64,000 nt of DNA from Pyxicephalus adspersus. Taxonomy: Eukaryota; Chordata; Amphibia; Anura; Pyxicephalidae. A program made the translations under genes and the position numbers. The stretch is taken from NCBI RefSeq assembly GCF_032062135.1, contig NC_092861.1, positions 62,876,791 to 62,940,790 on the forward strand. The letters run 5' to 3'. The notes below the pieces were generated by a model. The model was not told the origin of the DNA, made no database searches, and saw only the letters and a program-made list of their open reading frames with translations. Each line of letters begins with the position of its first letter. The first letter of the stretch is position 1. Below are positions 11,701-20,880 of the stretch, in pieces.

Positions 11701-14700
11701 AAAAAAATATTTACTTTAGTAGAGCAGGGGAAGACTTGAACCCCTTTCACCTGTTTATTTCTGTTTCCCATTGCAGATCTTTTCTTACTTGCTGTCTGGT
11801 TAAATTATTATCAGCAGGACAAGTGAGGGTTACTATAACAAAGTCAGGATAGCAGTAAAAACCCAGCAGGCGTCATGATCTCTCCCCACCATATCCAAAA
11901 CTAAAAATGTTTTTGCCTTGACACGCACTTTAAACACACCATGAAATATTGAGGCTGTTTGATTTACTATAGCTCAACTATCTTGTTTGTGCAGGTGACT
12001 GTGCTTTTAAAATTTAGGATATATGTATGGAAGTATCCTAAGAGCTGTGTATATTTGGAGCCCTGCAGTTTGTGAAAATGTTTATTCAGTCCTGACATAT
12101 GACTGTTATTAATACCAATACTTGGCCTTTGAGGCAGCTTTTTTGAGATCACACAAAATAAAGCTATACACCTTTTTTACATTGAAACCAGTTTAGGGGT
12201 TTTGATAGTCTTCTTTAAAATGCTGTCTAACATGCTGTTCATAGATTTTTTATGTAGATCATCTTTGGTTTTGTGTTTGCACAATGTATTCCATGTACAG
12301 CTGTGTATTACCCATGAAAATTAAATTTAGTGTCCGCTAAAACAGTTTAAAATATACTTATGGATTGATTGTACTCCTTAGTAACCTCAAGTGAAGATCA
12401 CATCATATCCATCTATGGGATAAAACTGTTTTCTTTTCTAATGACAATCCAAAAAAAAGTTTATTTTGGTTGTGCCTCAAATTAACTATACCAAGGCATG
12501 TTTTGCATGCTTTGTACAGCTGGACATCAATCATTAAATTTTGTTCTAATTAACTCAAATGGCAAAGAAAATTACATTAGCTTTCATAATCTTTGAAGGA
12601 GCTGTTTCCAAGCAAAATGTACTAATTATGAGCCTTGATATGTGTCCTCCTACTTTCCTATGTAGTTAGGTGAAACTGTACAGTCAATGTTTCTGTAGCA
12701 GGACAGCTTGATACTAACAGATTTGTGGCAAAGAGATGAGTGTACTCTACACAATGCCTACTTATCACACCAGTAAGATGTTTCCTAATGTGAGATTTTC
12801 AATATCCGTGTTTTATCCCATGAAAACAGGCTAACAAAACCAAAAATATATCCATCTTTTCTTAATGTGATCATGTGAACAATGTCATACTTATTGACAT
12901 CTCTAATGTCATACTTATTGTGCTCTGCACTAGGGGAGTTTTTTTAAGGATGACACCATTGTATCCCATTTCTCTAATAATCTGTTTTATGTGAATCCCA
13001 CAGACTGTGGACTGGTTTGATCCTGGGCATATTGTTTACTAACAATCCATTGATTTAAATTATCCATACATGTACTAATCTCTCGCCTTATTAAAGAGCA
13101 ATTTCAGGCATCATGTGAAACCAATCAGTAAGGTATTGATGTATTCCAGCGCACACTGCTAAAATTGGAAGGTTTTCGCAATTCATCATTATCTGATTTC
13201 TCGGTAATATACTGCATCCAAAGCACAAATCGCCAACCTCAGTCGTCAGTAGAGGAACAGTCAGAATATAGTGTGCTGTGCCGTGTAACTGTGGCCCTCT
13301 TGAATATTACACATAAAAAAAAAACTTTAATTTTTTTGTTTTGTGACGGCCATAAGAAAATTTTAGTACTGTCAATTTTATATTTTTTTTTCTGTGTGTC
13401 TGAAGCAGAAAGTATGATGTCCCATTATTACTAGCAAACATGTTCCAAAATTACTAAGATACTGCCAAAGAGGATGTGAATTGGTGTGCCTTGGCAGTGC
13501 CCAGATGAAAGACTGAGCAAGGAAAGTAGTCTGTAATTCCGGCATGCATCTCAGCAGATATATAGTCCTGCATGGCAGCAGAGTACACAGAAAATCAAAG
13601 CACCCATGTATTAAAAAACAATTCTATTTCAGTGATGTCACTGTCTCCTGTAAATCTAAAGTGGATCCTTGACATTGCTTTGCTCTCAAAAAAGTAAGTC
13701 AAATGATGCCCAACGACACTGGGCACCATTTAACCTGCTACAGGAGCACTGATGTATAGCTGGATCCATGAGTCTGTGGGAGAAGTCCAGAGATGGGAGC
13801 TGTTTTTGATTACTAATCCTGGTAAATATATTAATTCTTTGTTTATGTTGGATTTGGGCTTTGACTTTTAACTGGTGTATACCTTTAGCATACTAAAACT
13901 TTAAATAAAATAAAGGTTAATAAAGGTTTTACTATTCCTCCCTAAGTTTGGCTTTTGTTTACTTGCAATTTGGAATTTTTGATACTGGAGTGTGTGCCAC
14001 TGTGTTGTTTTCTTTGCTTCATTAGGTTGGCAGTATGTTTTTGCACTAAAGCGTTTCATTGCTAAGTTTTTATAAATAGGCATTCTGCCTAACAACACAG
14101 GGCTCTATTCAAGGGAAATTGGCAAGAATGTGCATTAAATTCCATAATCTTCTATTGACTAATATTTTTTTCTCAGTCTGTGAAAAACAGAAAAAAAATA
14201 GTCTAACCACAGATAGTCTTATGCAAGAAGGTTAAAATACATTTGTTTGCTTATAAAGGAGAAAATATGTAGGCAGAAGATATACAGTCATGTGAAAAAG
14301 AAAGTACACCCTCTTTCACTTCTGAGGTGTTGTGTGTAAGGCCATAACAAAAAAAAAGATAGTGGGTCCCAAAATTATGTAAATACAACACAATACATTA
14401 TTTATTTAACAAAAACTAGTACACCCCTACCATTTCCAGCAGTAGTAAGTAGCTGCCAGGTGCTACTATTAAATGCACTTGATTCATCGACCATCAGCGA
14501 GTGTGACCAAGATCTATAAAAGCAGAAGTTTTAGCAGTTTGCTGATCTGGAAGATTGAGATGTGTGTTAACACAATGCTAAGAATGACAGACATCAGAAA
14601 TATTCTTAGAGAAGCAATTCTTGATGCCCACCAACTAGAAAAGGGTATAGTATCTACAGTCATTCTACGGTGAGAAAGGTTGTTCTCAAACTGAAAGCAT

Positions 14701-17700
14701 TCAAGATAGCTCTCAGGCTTATCAGGAGTGGGCAAACCAGGAAATTCATCCCAAGGTCAGACCTGCCATACTCAGAGAAAACTAAAGCTGCGTACACACT
14801 TGCAATTTTTGTCGTTGGAAAGGATCTTTCACGATCCTTTCCAACGACAAGGGACTGCACGATGCATGAACGGTGCTGTACATACAGCACCGTTCATGCT
14901 CTATGGAGAGGGGAGGGGGAGGGCNNNNNNNNNNNNNNNNNNNNNNNNNNNNNNNNNNNNNNNNNNNNNNNNNNNNNNNNNNNNNNNNNNNNNNNNNNNN
15001 NNNNNNNNNNNNNNNNNNNNNNNNNNNNNNNNNNNNNNNNNNNNNNNNNNNNNNNNNNNNNNNNNNNNNNNNNNNNNNNNNNNNNNNNNNNNNNNNNNNN
15101 NNNNNNNNNNNNNNNNNNNNNNNNNNNNNNNNNNNNNNNNNNNNNNNNNNNNNNNNNNNNNNNNNNNNNNNNNNNNNNNNNNNNNNNNNNNNNNNNNNNN
15201 NNNNNNNNNNNNNNNNNNNNNNNNNNNNNNNNNNNNNNNNNNNNNNNNNNNNNNNNNNNNNNNNNNNNNNNNNNNNNNNNNNNNNNNNNNNNNNNNNNNN
15301 NNNNNNNNNNNNNNNNNNNNNNNNNNNNNNNNNNNNNNNNNNNNNNNNNNNNNNNNNNNNNNNNNNNNNNNNNNNNNNNNNNNNNNNNNNNNNNNNNNNN
15401 NNNNNNNNNNNNNNNNNNNNNNNNNNNNNNNNNNNNNNNNNNNNNNNNNNNNNNNNNNNNNNNNNNNNNNNNNNNNNNNNNNNNNNNNNNNNNNNNNNNN
15501 NNNNNNNNNNNNNNNNNNNNNNNNNNNNNNNNNNNNNNNNNNNNNNNNNNNNNNNNNNNNNNNNNNNNNNNNNNNNNNNNNNNNNNNNNNNNNNNNNNNN
15601 NNNNNNNNNNNNNNNNNNNNNNNNNNNNNNNNNNNNNNNNNNNNNNNNNNNNNNNNNNNNNNNNNNNNNNNNNNNNNNNNNNNNNNNNNNNNNNNNNNNN
15701 NNNNNNNNNNNNNNNNNNNNNNNNNNNNNNNNNNNNNNNNNNNNNNNNNNNNNNNNNNNNNNNNNNNNNNNNNNNNNNNNNNNNNNNNNNNNNNNNNNNN
15801 NNNNNNNNNNNNNNNNNNNNNNNNNNNNNNNNNNNNNNNNNNNNNNNNNNNNNNNNNNNNNNNNNNNNNNNNNNNNNNNNNNNNNNNNNNNNNNNNNNNN
15901 NNNNNNNNNNNNNNNNNNNNNNNNAAAAAAAAACATTGGACACATGAAACCAAGATCAACCTTGAATAGAATGATGGCAAGAAAAAAGTATGGAGGGCGT
16001 GGAACAGCTTATGATCCAATGGATACCACATCATCTGTAAAACATGGCGGAGGCAGTGTGATGGCTTGGGGGTGCATGGCTGCCAGTGGCACTGGGACAT
16101 TAGTGTTTATCCATGATGTGACACAGGACAGAAGCAGCCAAATGAATTCTGAGGTGTTCAGAGACATACAGTCTGCTCAAATCCAGCTAAATACAGTCAA
16201 ATTGATTGGGAGGCGTTTCATAATACAGATAGACAATGACCCAAAACATACAGCCAAAGAAACCTAGGAGTTTAATAAAGCAAAGAAGTGGAATATTCTT
16301 GAATGGCCAAGTCAGTCACCTGATCTGAACCCAATTGAGCATGCATTTCACTTGTTGAATACTAAAATTCGGACAGAAAGGCCCACAAACAGCAACTGAA
16401 AGCGGCTGCAGTAAAGGCCTGGCAGAGCATTAAAAAGGAGGAAAACCCAGCATCTGGTGATGTCCATGAGTTCAGAACTACAGGCTGTCATTGCCAGCAA
16501 AGGGTTTTCAACCAAGTATTAGAAATGAACATTTTATTTTCAGCTTTGTCCAATTGCTTTTGAGGCCCTGAAATGAAGGGTTGTGTTAAAAAAGGCTTTA
16601 GTTCCTCACATTTTATGCAATCTTTTTGTTAAACTCATTGAATTAAAGCTGAAAGTCTGCAGTTCAACTCCAACTGAGTTTTATTTAAAATGAATTGTGG
16701 TAATGTACAGAACCAAAACCAAATATTTATGGACCTAACTGTATCTGGCCATAATGTAGAGTATTTGGTGAAAGACAAACGCATCCTATCAGTTCAAACA
16801 CTGAGGCAAAGTGGTAGAATGGTGATGAATTGGCCAGCCACAGGACATGAGCATTTTGCAGTCATTGAGTTAACCCTGAACTTCTCTGTATATCATTTTA
16901 CAGTCAAAAGTGAGATTGTGTATAACATCTAAAGCTTAGCCAAAACTGGGTCATGCAACAGGACAACAATACCAAGCACCATCAAATCTAACACAGGGTG
17001 GTTGAAATGCAAATGAATCGCACTGTTGCAATGGTCCAGTCAAAACCTAGGCCTCAACCCAATTGAAATGCTGTGGCAGAACCTTAACAAAGCTGTGCAT
17101 AAACAAATGCCTGCAAACCTCAATAAACTAAAGAAATGTTGTGAGGGAGACTAGGCTAAAATTCATTTATGTGATAAATCTATACAGACAATGATTACTT
17201 CAAGATTTTCACTACTGAAGGTGGTTCTATATGCTACAGAATTGGGGGTTGCATTAGTTTTTCTTGTTAAGTAAATATTTACACAATAGAATCAGTTGGA
17301 ATTTGTTCTTTTAAACCTGAGGTTATATTTAAATAATTTTAGATCTTACAACGGACCTAATCATTATTATATCCTGATATGTAAAACTTTAGAATTAAAC
17401 CAGGTTATACTTTTTTTTTTTTTCATGACCTTAGTGTCAACTTTTTGATATAGAATATGATCATACATTTACCCAAACACATACAGGTGACCTGTATGAT
17501 ATTTTAAATTGTAAACATATTTCATATGGAAGTCTTGTTTGTTCAGATGGTAATCTTTTTTTATTGCAAAGGAATGTTATGTCAAATTACTCTGGAACTT
17601 CTGATTGTATCATTTGTGTTGAAGCACTTGAGATGAAAAACTAATGTCAGCCCCATTGCATGCTACTGAAAGGTGGATGCAGGTAGAAGTCTTGTTATCT

Positions 17701-19385
17701 TAGAAATGGGTGATCTCAGTGTTTAAACCCAGCCACAATACACAATGTTTATTTTGTATTTAGAAGTCATTTCAAAAGATCAATGCATGGGTTTATGTTA
17801 TTGCCAGTTTCTTTTTTGGCAGTAATTGTGAGGCTGATGTACATAGAGGTGAGCAATATAGGATCAATAGGAGCTTGTGCTAGTTACCAGTACACTCCAA
17901 CTAAAAATTGAAAATGAGGCCTTTTGTACAGAGATCACAAATAATCCGCTTGTTTCTTTAGTTTTTCATCCAACCATTGCTGTAAATCACAAGCCTATTC
18001 AACTGCCTCTTAGTCATTATCCTGGAACACACCTCCTGGTTATGCACAAAAATGAATAATATGCACTGAAATGTAGAACCTGCTCCTACTGAAATACATC
18101 ACTACCTTGATAATAGTTCCTTACAGTCAACATTCAAAGTCAAAACTATTATTTAAACTTGGAAGGGTAGCGGTGTAGATGGGGGAAATAACTGGACACC
18201 TGAAACCATACCATAACCTCATTTTCAACAAAGGACTAGGCCACCCAGTGTCAGAACATGAATTTTACAAATTATTTCATATTTTTGCTAACAGTAGGAT
18301 GGAACTGTGTCACAGAAGCATCAAATAGGTAAATTACTGAACACAGAAATATTCAAAGCCTTATGGTTAGATCAACATCTCAAGATACCACTAACCGGAA
18401 GTCTTTATCTTGTTATCTCAGTTATCTTCTACAACCAAAGTACTAAAACACAAAAAAATGGGACAGACCACTTGTCTCGAAAAATATGTGCCAACCAGAG
18501 TCTATGCAATGATCACACCATAAGGGGTGTTAATACCCAACCCAATGCAAAATATTGCATTTGTGATGGTTAGTCTAGATTTAAAAAGTTAGAAAGCTAA
18601 ACATAAACCCTATAAAGTTAAAGAAGGATCTTCCCTTATTTTGTGCATTGTAGAATGTTATTAATAAAGAAGGCCTAGTAAATAAAGCAGGGGTCCCCAA
18701 GCCCAGTCCGGCTCCGGCAGGTGGACCCCGCTTGGGGGGGGGCGCGCACAGGCCAGAGTCGTGGACAACGTCTCCGGTACGCATCATAGGCTCAGGGCGG
18801 GTTGTAACTCTGGACACAACCCTCCCACTCTCCCATGGCAGGCTAAGACCTCATGACGTCACTCGGGGGGAAGTTTCTTCCCCTTTGAGTGACACAAGGC
18901 TCCCCGTGCATGCGCAGTCTGCAGTCTGTGCATTTTGTGGTCCGCGAGCTCAAAAATTTGGGGACCACCGAATTAAAGGATAATCAGTAACAGCCTTGCT
19001 ACACTATTTACCTCCATGTTAGGTGAATGTTTTTATACTGATATCATTATAGTAATGGCTTTGACATTTGAATGATGCCTTAATCTCGTAACATTGGCTG
19101 TATACTTTTTATTTTCTGTTTACTCTTTCTTTATATTTTTTGTATTATAATTATCTTTGTTTGAGAAAATTCAATAAAAATACATTAAAGAAAAAGAAAC
19201 AAGAGGAAACATTTTTTTTTAAATCCCTGAATATATTTTTTTCTGCTACCTTTTTCTAATAAGGTGATGTTTTCCCTCTAGACATTAATCGTTATTACAT
19301 TTTTCAGATTCTCTGGTCTTTGGAATGTGGTCAATGGATTCCTGAAGAGCCATATGAACTTTCAGAAAATTTTCCAGGAGCTCCA
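2679..19385 (+). CDS. MCPH1: Microcephalin (MCPH1), partial: three internal exons encoding a BRCT domain
   Basis: Coding segments are 2679-2716, 9088-9250 and 19308-19385 (279 nt, 93 codons), all GT-AG bounded and in one continuous frame. They encode a stretch starting [20 protein letters not shown] and ending [11 protein letters not shown]. Diagnostic parts are the run [20 protein letters not shown], with the conserved BRCT Trp, and the following EEPYELS. This is the second BRCT repeat, first of the C-terminal pair. In vertebrates that pair binds phosphorylated H2AX at DNA breaks. The protein is nuclear and acts in DNA-damage signalling and control of chromosome condensation. Upstream exons (including the N-terminal BRCT) and the last BRCT exons are outside the window. 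ANGPT2 on the other strand begins about 4 kb downstream of the last visible exon, matching the mammalian arrangement. The identification rests on recalled family sequence. Confidence 0.93.
4282..5232. repeat. 951-bp tandem duplication, copy 1
   Basis: This unit is repeated head to tail immediately downstream with a constant offset of 951 bases. The repeat starts at TTAAGGTATTTACAGACC and ends at TTTAGCCAGGTGAG, and the sequence outside both limits differs. Reading both copies I found only one mismatch, C at 5084 against G at 6035. It contains a degenerate LINE-like segment on the minus strand (4579-4761). Confidence 0.95.
4579..4761 (-). pseudogene. LINE-type reverse-transcriptase tail remnant (copy 1)
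   Basis: Read on the minus strand, a 60-codon open stretch contains [20 protein letters not shown] followed by ELGYED. This resembles the conserved C-terminal end of non-LTR retrotransposon reverse transcriptases, where a (K)DI..LE(R/K)VQRRATK-type motif precedes a (L)SYE motif. The plus-strand text (CTGCACTTTCTCCAGTTCC, then GTGAACTGGTGCCCA) is of a kind seen in many vertebrate interspersed repeats. No catalytic motifs are present, so it is only a relic. Clade uncertain. Confidence 0.5.
5233..6183. repeat. 951-bp tandem duplication, copy 2
   Basis: Second copy of the unit at 4282-5232, directly abutting it. It differs at one noted base, G6035 versus C5084. Downstream it breaks off at GGCAGACAACTC, which has no counterpart after copy 1. 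The near identity in intronic sequence indicates either a very recent duplication or an assembly artefact. Confidence 0.95.
5530..5712 (-). pseudogene. LINE-type reverse-transcriptase tail remnant (copy 2)
   Basis: Duplicate of the remnant at 4579-4761, identical as translated. It exists because the whole 951-bp unit is doubled, not because of a second retrotransposition. Confidence 0.5.
7761..7805. mobile_element. Isolated left arm of the TTA-flanked MITE family
   Basis: After TTA at 7758-7760, the sequence AGCTGCGTACACACCTGC and the arm down to GTTGGAAAGGATCTTTC match the start of the copy at 8189. The homology then stops and runs into a TCTATTC-type low-complexity stretch. No right end is seen nearby, so this is a truncated insertion or a rearranged half. 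Confidence 0.7.
8189..8296. mobile_element. Short PIF/Harbinger-like MITE (108 bp)
   Basis: Starts AGCTGCGTACACACC and ends GTGTGTACGCAGCT, with TTA on both sides (8186-8188 and 8297-8299). The left half folds back on itself (GTTGGAAAGGATC...GATCCTTTCCAAC). It keeps the left arm of the 331-bp copy at 29810-30140 but lacks the GC-rich middle. Confidence 0.85.
9088..9250 (+). CDS. MCPH1: MCPH1 BRCT-domain exon (163 nt)
   Basis: The acceptor TTTTTGTGTTAAG ends at 9087 and the donor GTAAGT begins at 9251. It completes the Glu codon split with the previous exon and encodes [20 protein letters not shown], then [11 protein letters not shown], then the BRCT core [13 protein letters not shown]. It ends in phase 0. 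The Gly-Gly turn after VVKKL and the Trp in GCW are classical BRCT positions. No frameshift or stop is present. Confidence 0.95.
10991..11071. mobile_element. Short TTA-flanked MITE with hairpin core (81 bp)
   Basis: Starts AGCTGCGTACACACGGC and ends CCGTGTGTACAG between TTA at 10988-10990 and 11072-11074. The core is a palindrome (TCGCCCGATAATCGG...CCAATTATCGGGCGA). This core is the same as the left arm of the 331-bp MITE at 29810-30140, so it is a deletion derivative that keeps only that arm. The right end lacks the usual GCAGCT. Confidence 0.8.
14540..14785 (+). pseudogene. Tc1 transposase, N-terminal DNA-binding fragment
   Basis: Two reading frames together give [19 protein letters not shown] and [14 protein letters not shown]...[19 protein letters not shown], the paired helix-turn-helix and GRPR-like linker region of Tc1-family transposases. 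The frame shift lies near 14650-14672. The segment stops where the MITE at 14786 is inserted. No catalytic residue is in this part. Confidence 0.75.
14786..14924. mobile_element. TAA-flanked MITE inside the outer Tc1 element, right part lost in gap
   Basis: Starts AGCTGCGTACACACTTGC after TAA at 14783-14785. It carries the fold-back GTTGGAAAGGATC...GATCCTTTCCAAC and a second hairpin (CGGTGCTGTACATACAGCACCG). It runs into N after TATGGAGAGGGGAGGGGGAG. The same segment follows the arm in the 331-bp family members. The right terminus is not visible. Confidence 0.8.
14925..15924. other. Assembly gap (1000 N)
   Basis: Exactly 1000 undetermined bases. The left edge is inside a MITE and the right edge is inside a Tc1 transposase, so the missing DNA must include at least the MITE's right half, the left end of the inner Tc1 and the middle of the outer Tc1. 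Long open frames that cross the gap are artefacts of N. Confidence 0.99.
15925..16741 (+). mobile_element. Inner Tc1-type transposon, 3' two-thirds
   Basis: The element ends AAATATTTATGGACCTAACTG followed by TA at 16742-16743, a Tc1-type terminus. Its left end is lost in the gap. It carries the C-terminal part of a different Tc1 transposase (next entry). Because recognisable outer-element sequence (TCTGGCCATAATGTAGAG) starts immediately after its right end, it was inserted into the older Tc1 element. Confidence 0.8.
15940..16523 (+). pseudogene. Tc1 transposase catalytic domain, broken
   Basis: Conserved blocks in order are [38 protein letters not shown] and [20 protein letters not shown]. 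They correspond to the DDE catalytic regions: second Asp in DNDPKHTA and Glu in NPIEHAF. The first catalytic Asp, usually within a (S/T)DET motif, reads His here (THET). There is an internal stop after NLE, a frameshift before GTAYDP, a stop after HTAKET and another near the C-terminus (which ends ASKGFSTKY). It cannot encode an active enzyme. Tc1 transposases cut and paste DNA at TA sites. Confidence 0.85.
16744..17200 (+). pseudogene. Tc1 transposase C-terminal fragment of the outer element
   Basis: Fragments in changing frames read [20 protein letters not shown], then [13 protein letters not shown] (second catalytic Asp), then [20 protein letters not shown] (third catalytic Glu) and [12 protein letters not shown]. 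The order and spacing match a Tc1 transposase. Stops and shifts make it inactive. It belongs with the helix-turn-helix fragment left of the gap. Confidence 0.8.
18688..18970. mobile_element. Non-autonomous hAT element (283 bp)
   Basis: Begins CAGGGGTCCCCAAG and ends TTTGGGGACCACCG, a familiar hAT terminal inverted repeat. Flanking octamers AAATAAAG (18680-18687) and AATTAAAG (18971-18978) match at seven of eight positions, so it is an aged insertion. The interior is strikingly GC-rich compared with its surroundings, including a run of G near 18735. It has no coding capacity. Confidence 0.85.
19308..19385 (+). CDS. MCPH1: MCPH1 exon ending the second BRCT domain (78 nt)
   Basis: The acceptor ACATTTTTCAG ends at 19307 and the donor GTAAGT begins at 19386. 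It encodes [20 protein letters not shown] followed by NFPGAP, exactly 26 codons, phase 0 at both ends. The W(I/V)LWS(L)E and EEP(F/Y)ELS blocks are recalled features of vertebrate microcephalin. This is the last MCPH1 exon in the window. The next exon (start of the final BRCT domain) was not found before base 64000. Confidence 0.93.
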
Positions 19386-20224
19386 GTAAGTGAGGGGGTT
19401 TTAAAAATGATTTTAGTTAACTTGATTTTAAACACTGCTGGTTGCAAAAATCATGCCAAATGGTTAAGATGGCTGATATAAAACTAAAGATTACGCCTAC
19501 CTACACCTAAAACAATCAATGTGGATTTTGTTCTTTTTAATATCTTCATTTTTTGTATTTCTTTTAATCAATTTCTTTTAATCTGCATTTGTCTCTGACT
19601 GATGATAGTGAGATTTTCTGTTGGGGAAATTATTAGGTGTTGGTAGGAATATTCTAGCAAATTGTTTGAGACCAAGAGTTGTGTGATTTTGATTTACTTG
19701 GCATATTTCAGCATGCATTTGTATATATATTAAACTAATCTAAGAATCCTAATAATATCTTTTAATGCAAGGGTAACCTATGTCATGTATTGCTATACTG
19801 CACCTGTTGGAGGCAGATTTTCCAGTGTAATCAACTACTTTTTTCAATAATTAATTAATAAAGTAATTAATTGAAATGTATGCCTTGCTTCAGTAGATTT
19901 GCCACACTATGATGACTTCTAGAAGCATTATTCCTTTTATATATAAGTAGCTGAAATGGTTAAATTAACTTGCATTTACTATTTGTTGTGACCATGCACC
20001 AATCACCAATTGGAAGTGTGCAACAAAGAGCTCCTCACTGTGATTCCTTGCTTTACTGAGAGCAGAAGATGGCTTCTTATTGCTAAGTAACAGGAAGGAT
20101 TCCTTGTAACTGATGAATTGATAGTAAGCAACAAGTTGATTTTTTCCTATTTGTAAAGCTCTCTCACCAGATTATGACCCAACTATGCATTTTAACTGTT
20201 ACTAGATGGAGCAAATAGGAACTC

Positions 20225-20375
20225 CTCCTCCTCTTAGGTTGTGAGTTGTCTTCTGGGCAGGGTCCTCTCCTCCTCCTCCTGTGTTATTGTTTGTATATGT
20301 CTCTCATTCACAACCCCTGTTTATTGTACAGCGCTGCATAATATGTTGACACTATATAAATACTGTTTTTATTAA
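20225..20375 (-). repeat. Dispersed repeat, ATATAGCGCCAACATATT family, reversed
   Basis: Reads GGGCAGGGTCCTCTCCTCC, then TTGTACAGCGCTGCATAATA, then TGTTGACACTATATAAATAC on the plus strand, the reverse of the copy at 2405-2552. A TCC microsatellite lies inside it. Confidence 0.75.
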
Positions 20376-20624
20376 ATAATGAGAGAGGCTTTTTTACTGT
20401 GTTATTCCAGATTGTAATTTCACTTCATTCCGCTTTAGCATTTTAGACACTTGGTTTACTTTAAAGAAATCAAGATAACGTGTTTAGAAAAGTTTAATAT
20501 TTCACTAATACTTAGGTTTTCATTTGGAAAATTGTGACTCCAATTTTGTTGGCTACATTGATTTGATACATTACAAGTTTTCTTAAATGTTTTTTGAAGT
20601 GCAGATCCCCTATCTTGCCTGAGT

Positions 20625-20880
20625 TTGTCTACGTACATAAATCAGATGATTCTTGCCGATAATCGCCTCAGGGCTGATATCGGATGAGAATATGGTGTGT
20701 GTTCAGTGCTGGCAGAACAATCATAATGAAAGTGAAGAGAAAAGAGTGCAGCGGGGTGCCGCTCTGTCGTTTCCTCCCCCTCCCCTCTCCATAGAGCAGA
20801 ATGGCGCTTGTATGTACAGCGCTCATTCATGCATCGTGCGGTCTTTTGTCGTTGGAAAAGATAATCAAAAAGCCTTTATT
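20625..20880. mobile_element. Decayed MITE of the GCTGCGTACACAC family
   Basis: The order of recognisable blocks is CTTGCCGATAATCG, GTGCAGCGGGGTGCCGCTC, CCCCTCCCCTCTCCATAGAGC, CATTCATGCATCGTGCGGTC and TTTTGTCGTTGGAAAAGATA. It is the same as the interior of 29810-30140. Both termini are degraded or missing, so the limits are approximate. It is clearly older than the 29810 copy. Confidence 0.7.

Larger units (their letters stand above)
14285..17431 (+). mobile_element. Tc1-type transposon (outer), interrupted and degraded
   Basis: The left end CAGTCATGTGAAAAAGAAAG follows TA at 14283-14284. A degenerate inverse of it (TATAC, T-tract, CATGACC) occurs at about 17406-17430. Between 14540 and 14785 lie Tc1 DNA-binding-domain fragments ([42 protein letters not shown]) with frame breaks. 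The catalytic C-terminal part resumes after 16743 ([11 protein letters not shown], then QQDNN, then LNPIEMLW). A MITE, a second Tc1 element and a 1000-base N run lie inside it. It is a dead element. Confidence 0.75.
9251..19307 (+). other. MCPH1 intron (about 10 kb) with nested transposons
   Basis: A GT-AG intron. It contains an 81-bp MITE (10991-11071), a Tc1-type element interrupted by a second Tc1 and a MITE (14285-17431) around a 1000-base run of N, and a hAT element (18688-18970). The segments 9.25-10.98, 11.1-14.28 and 17.45-18.68 kb show only AT-rich sequence and homopolymer runs. I could support no exon in them. Confidence 0.8.

Noticed and set aside
14670..16267. Several open frames of 350-460 codons crossing 14925-15924
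   Set aside because: They exist only because N bases contain no stop codons. The real sequence either side is MITE and transposase debris.
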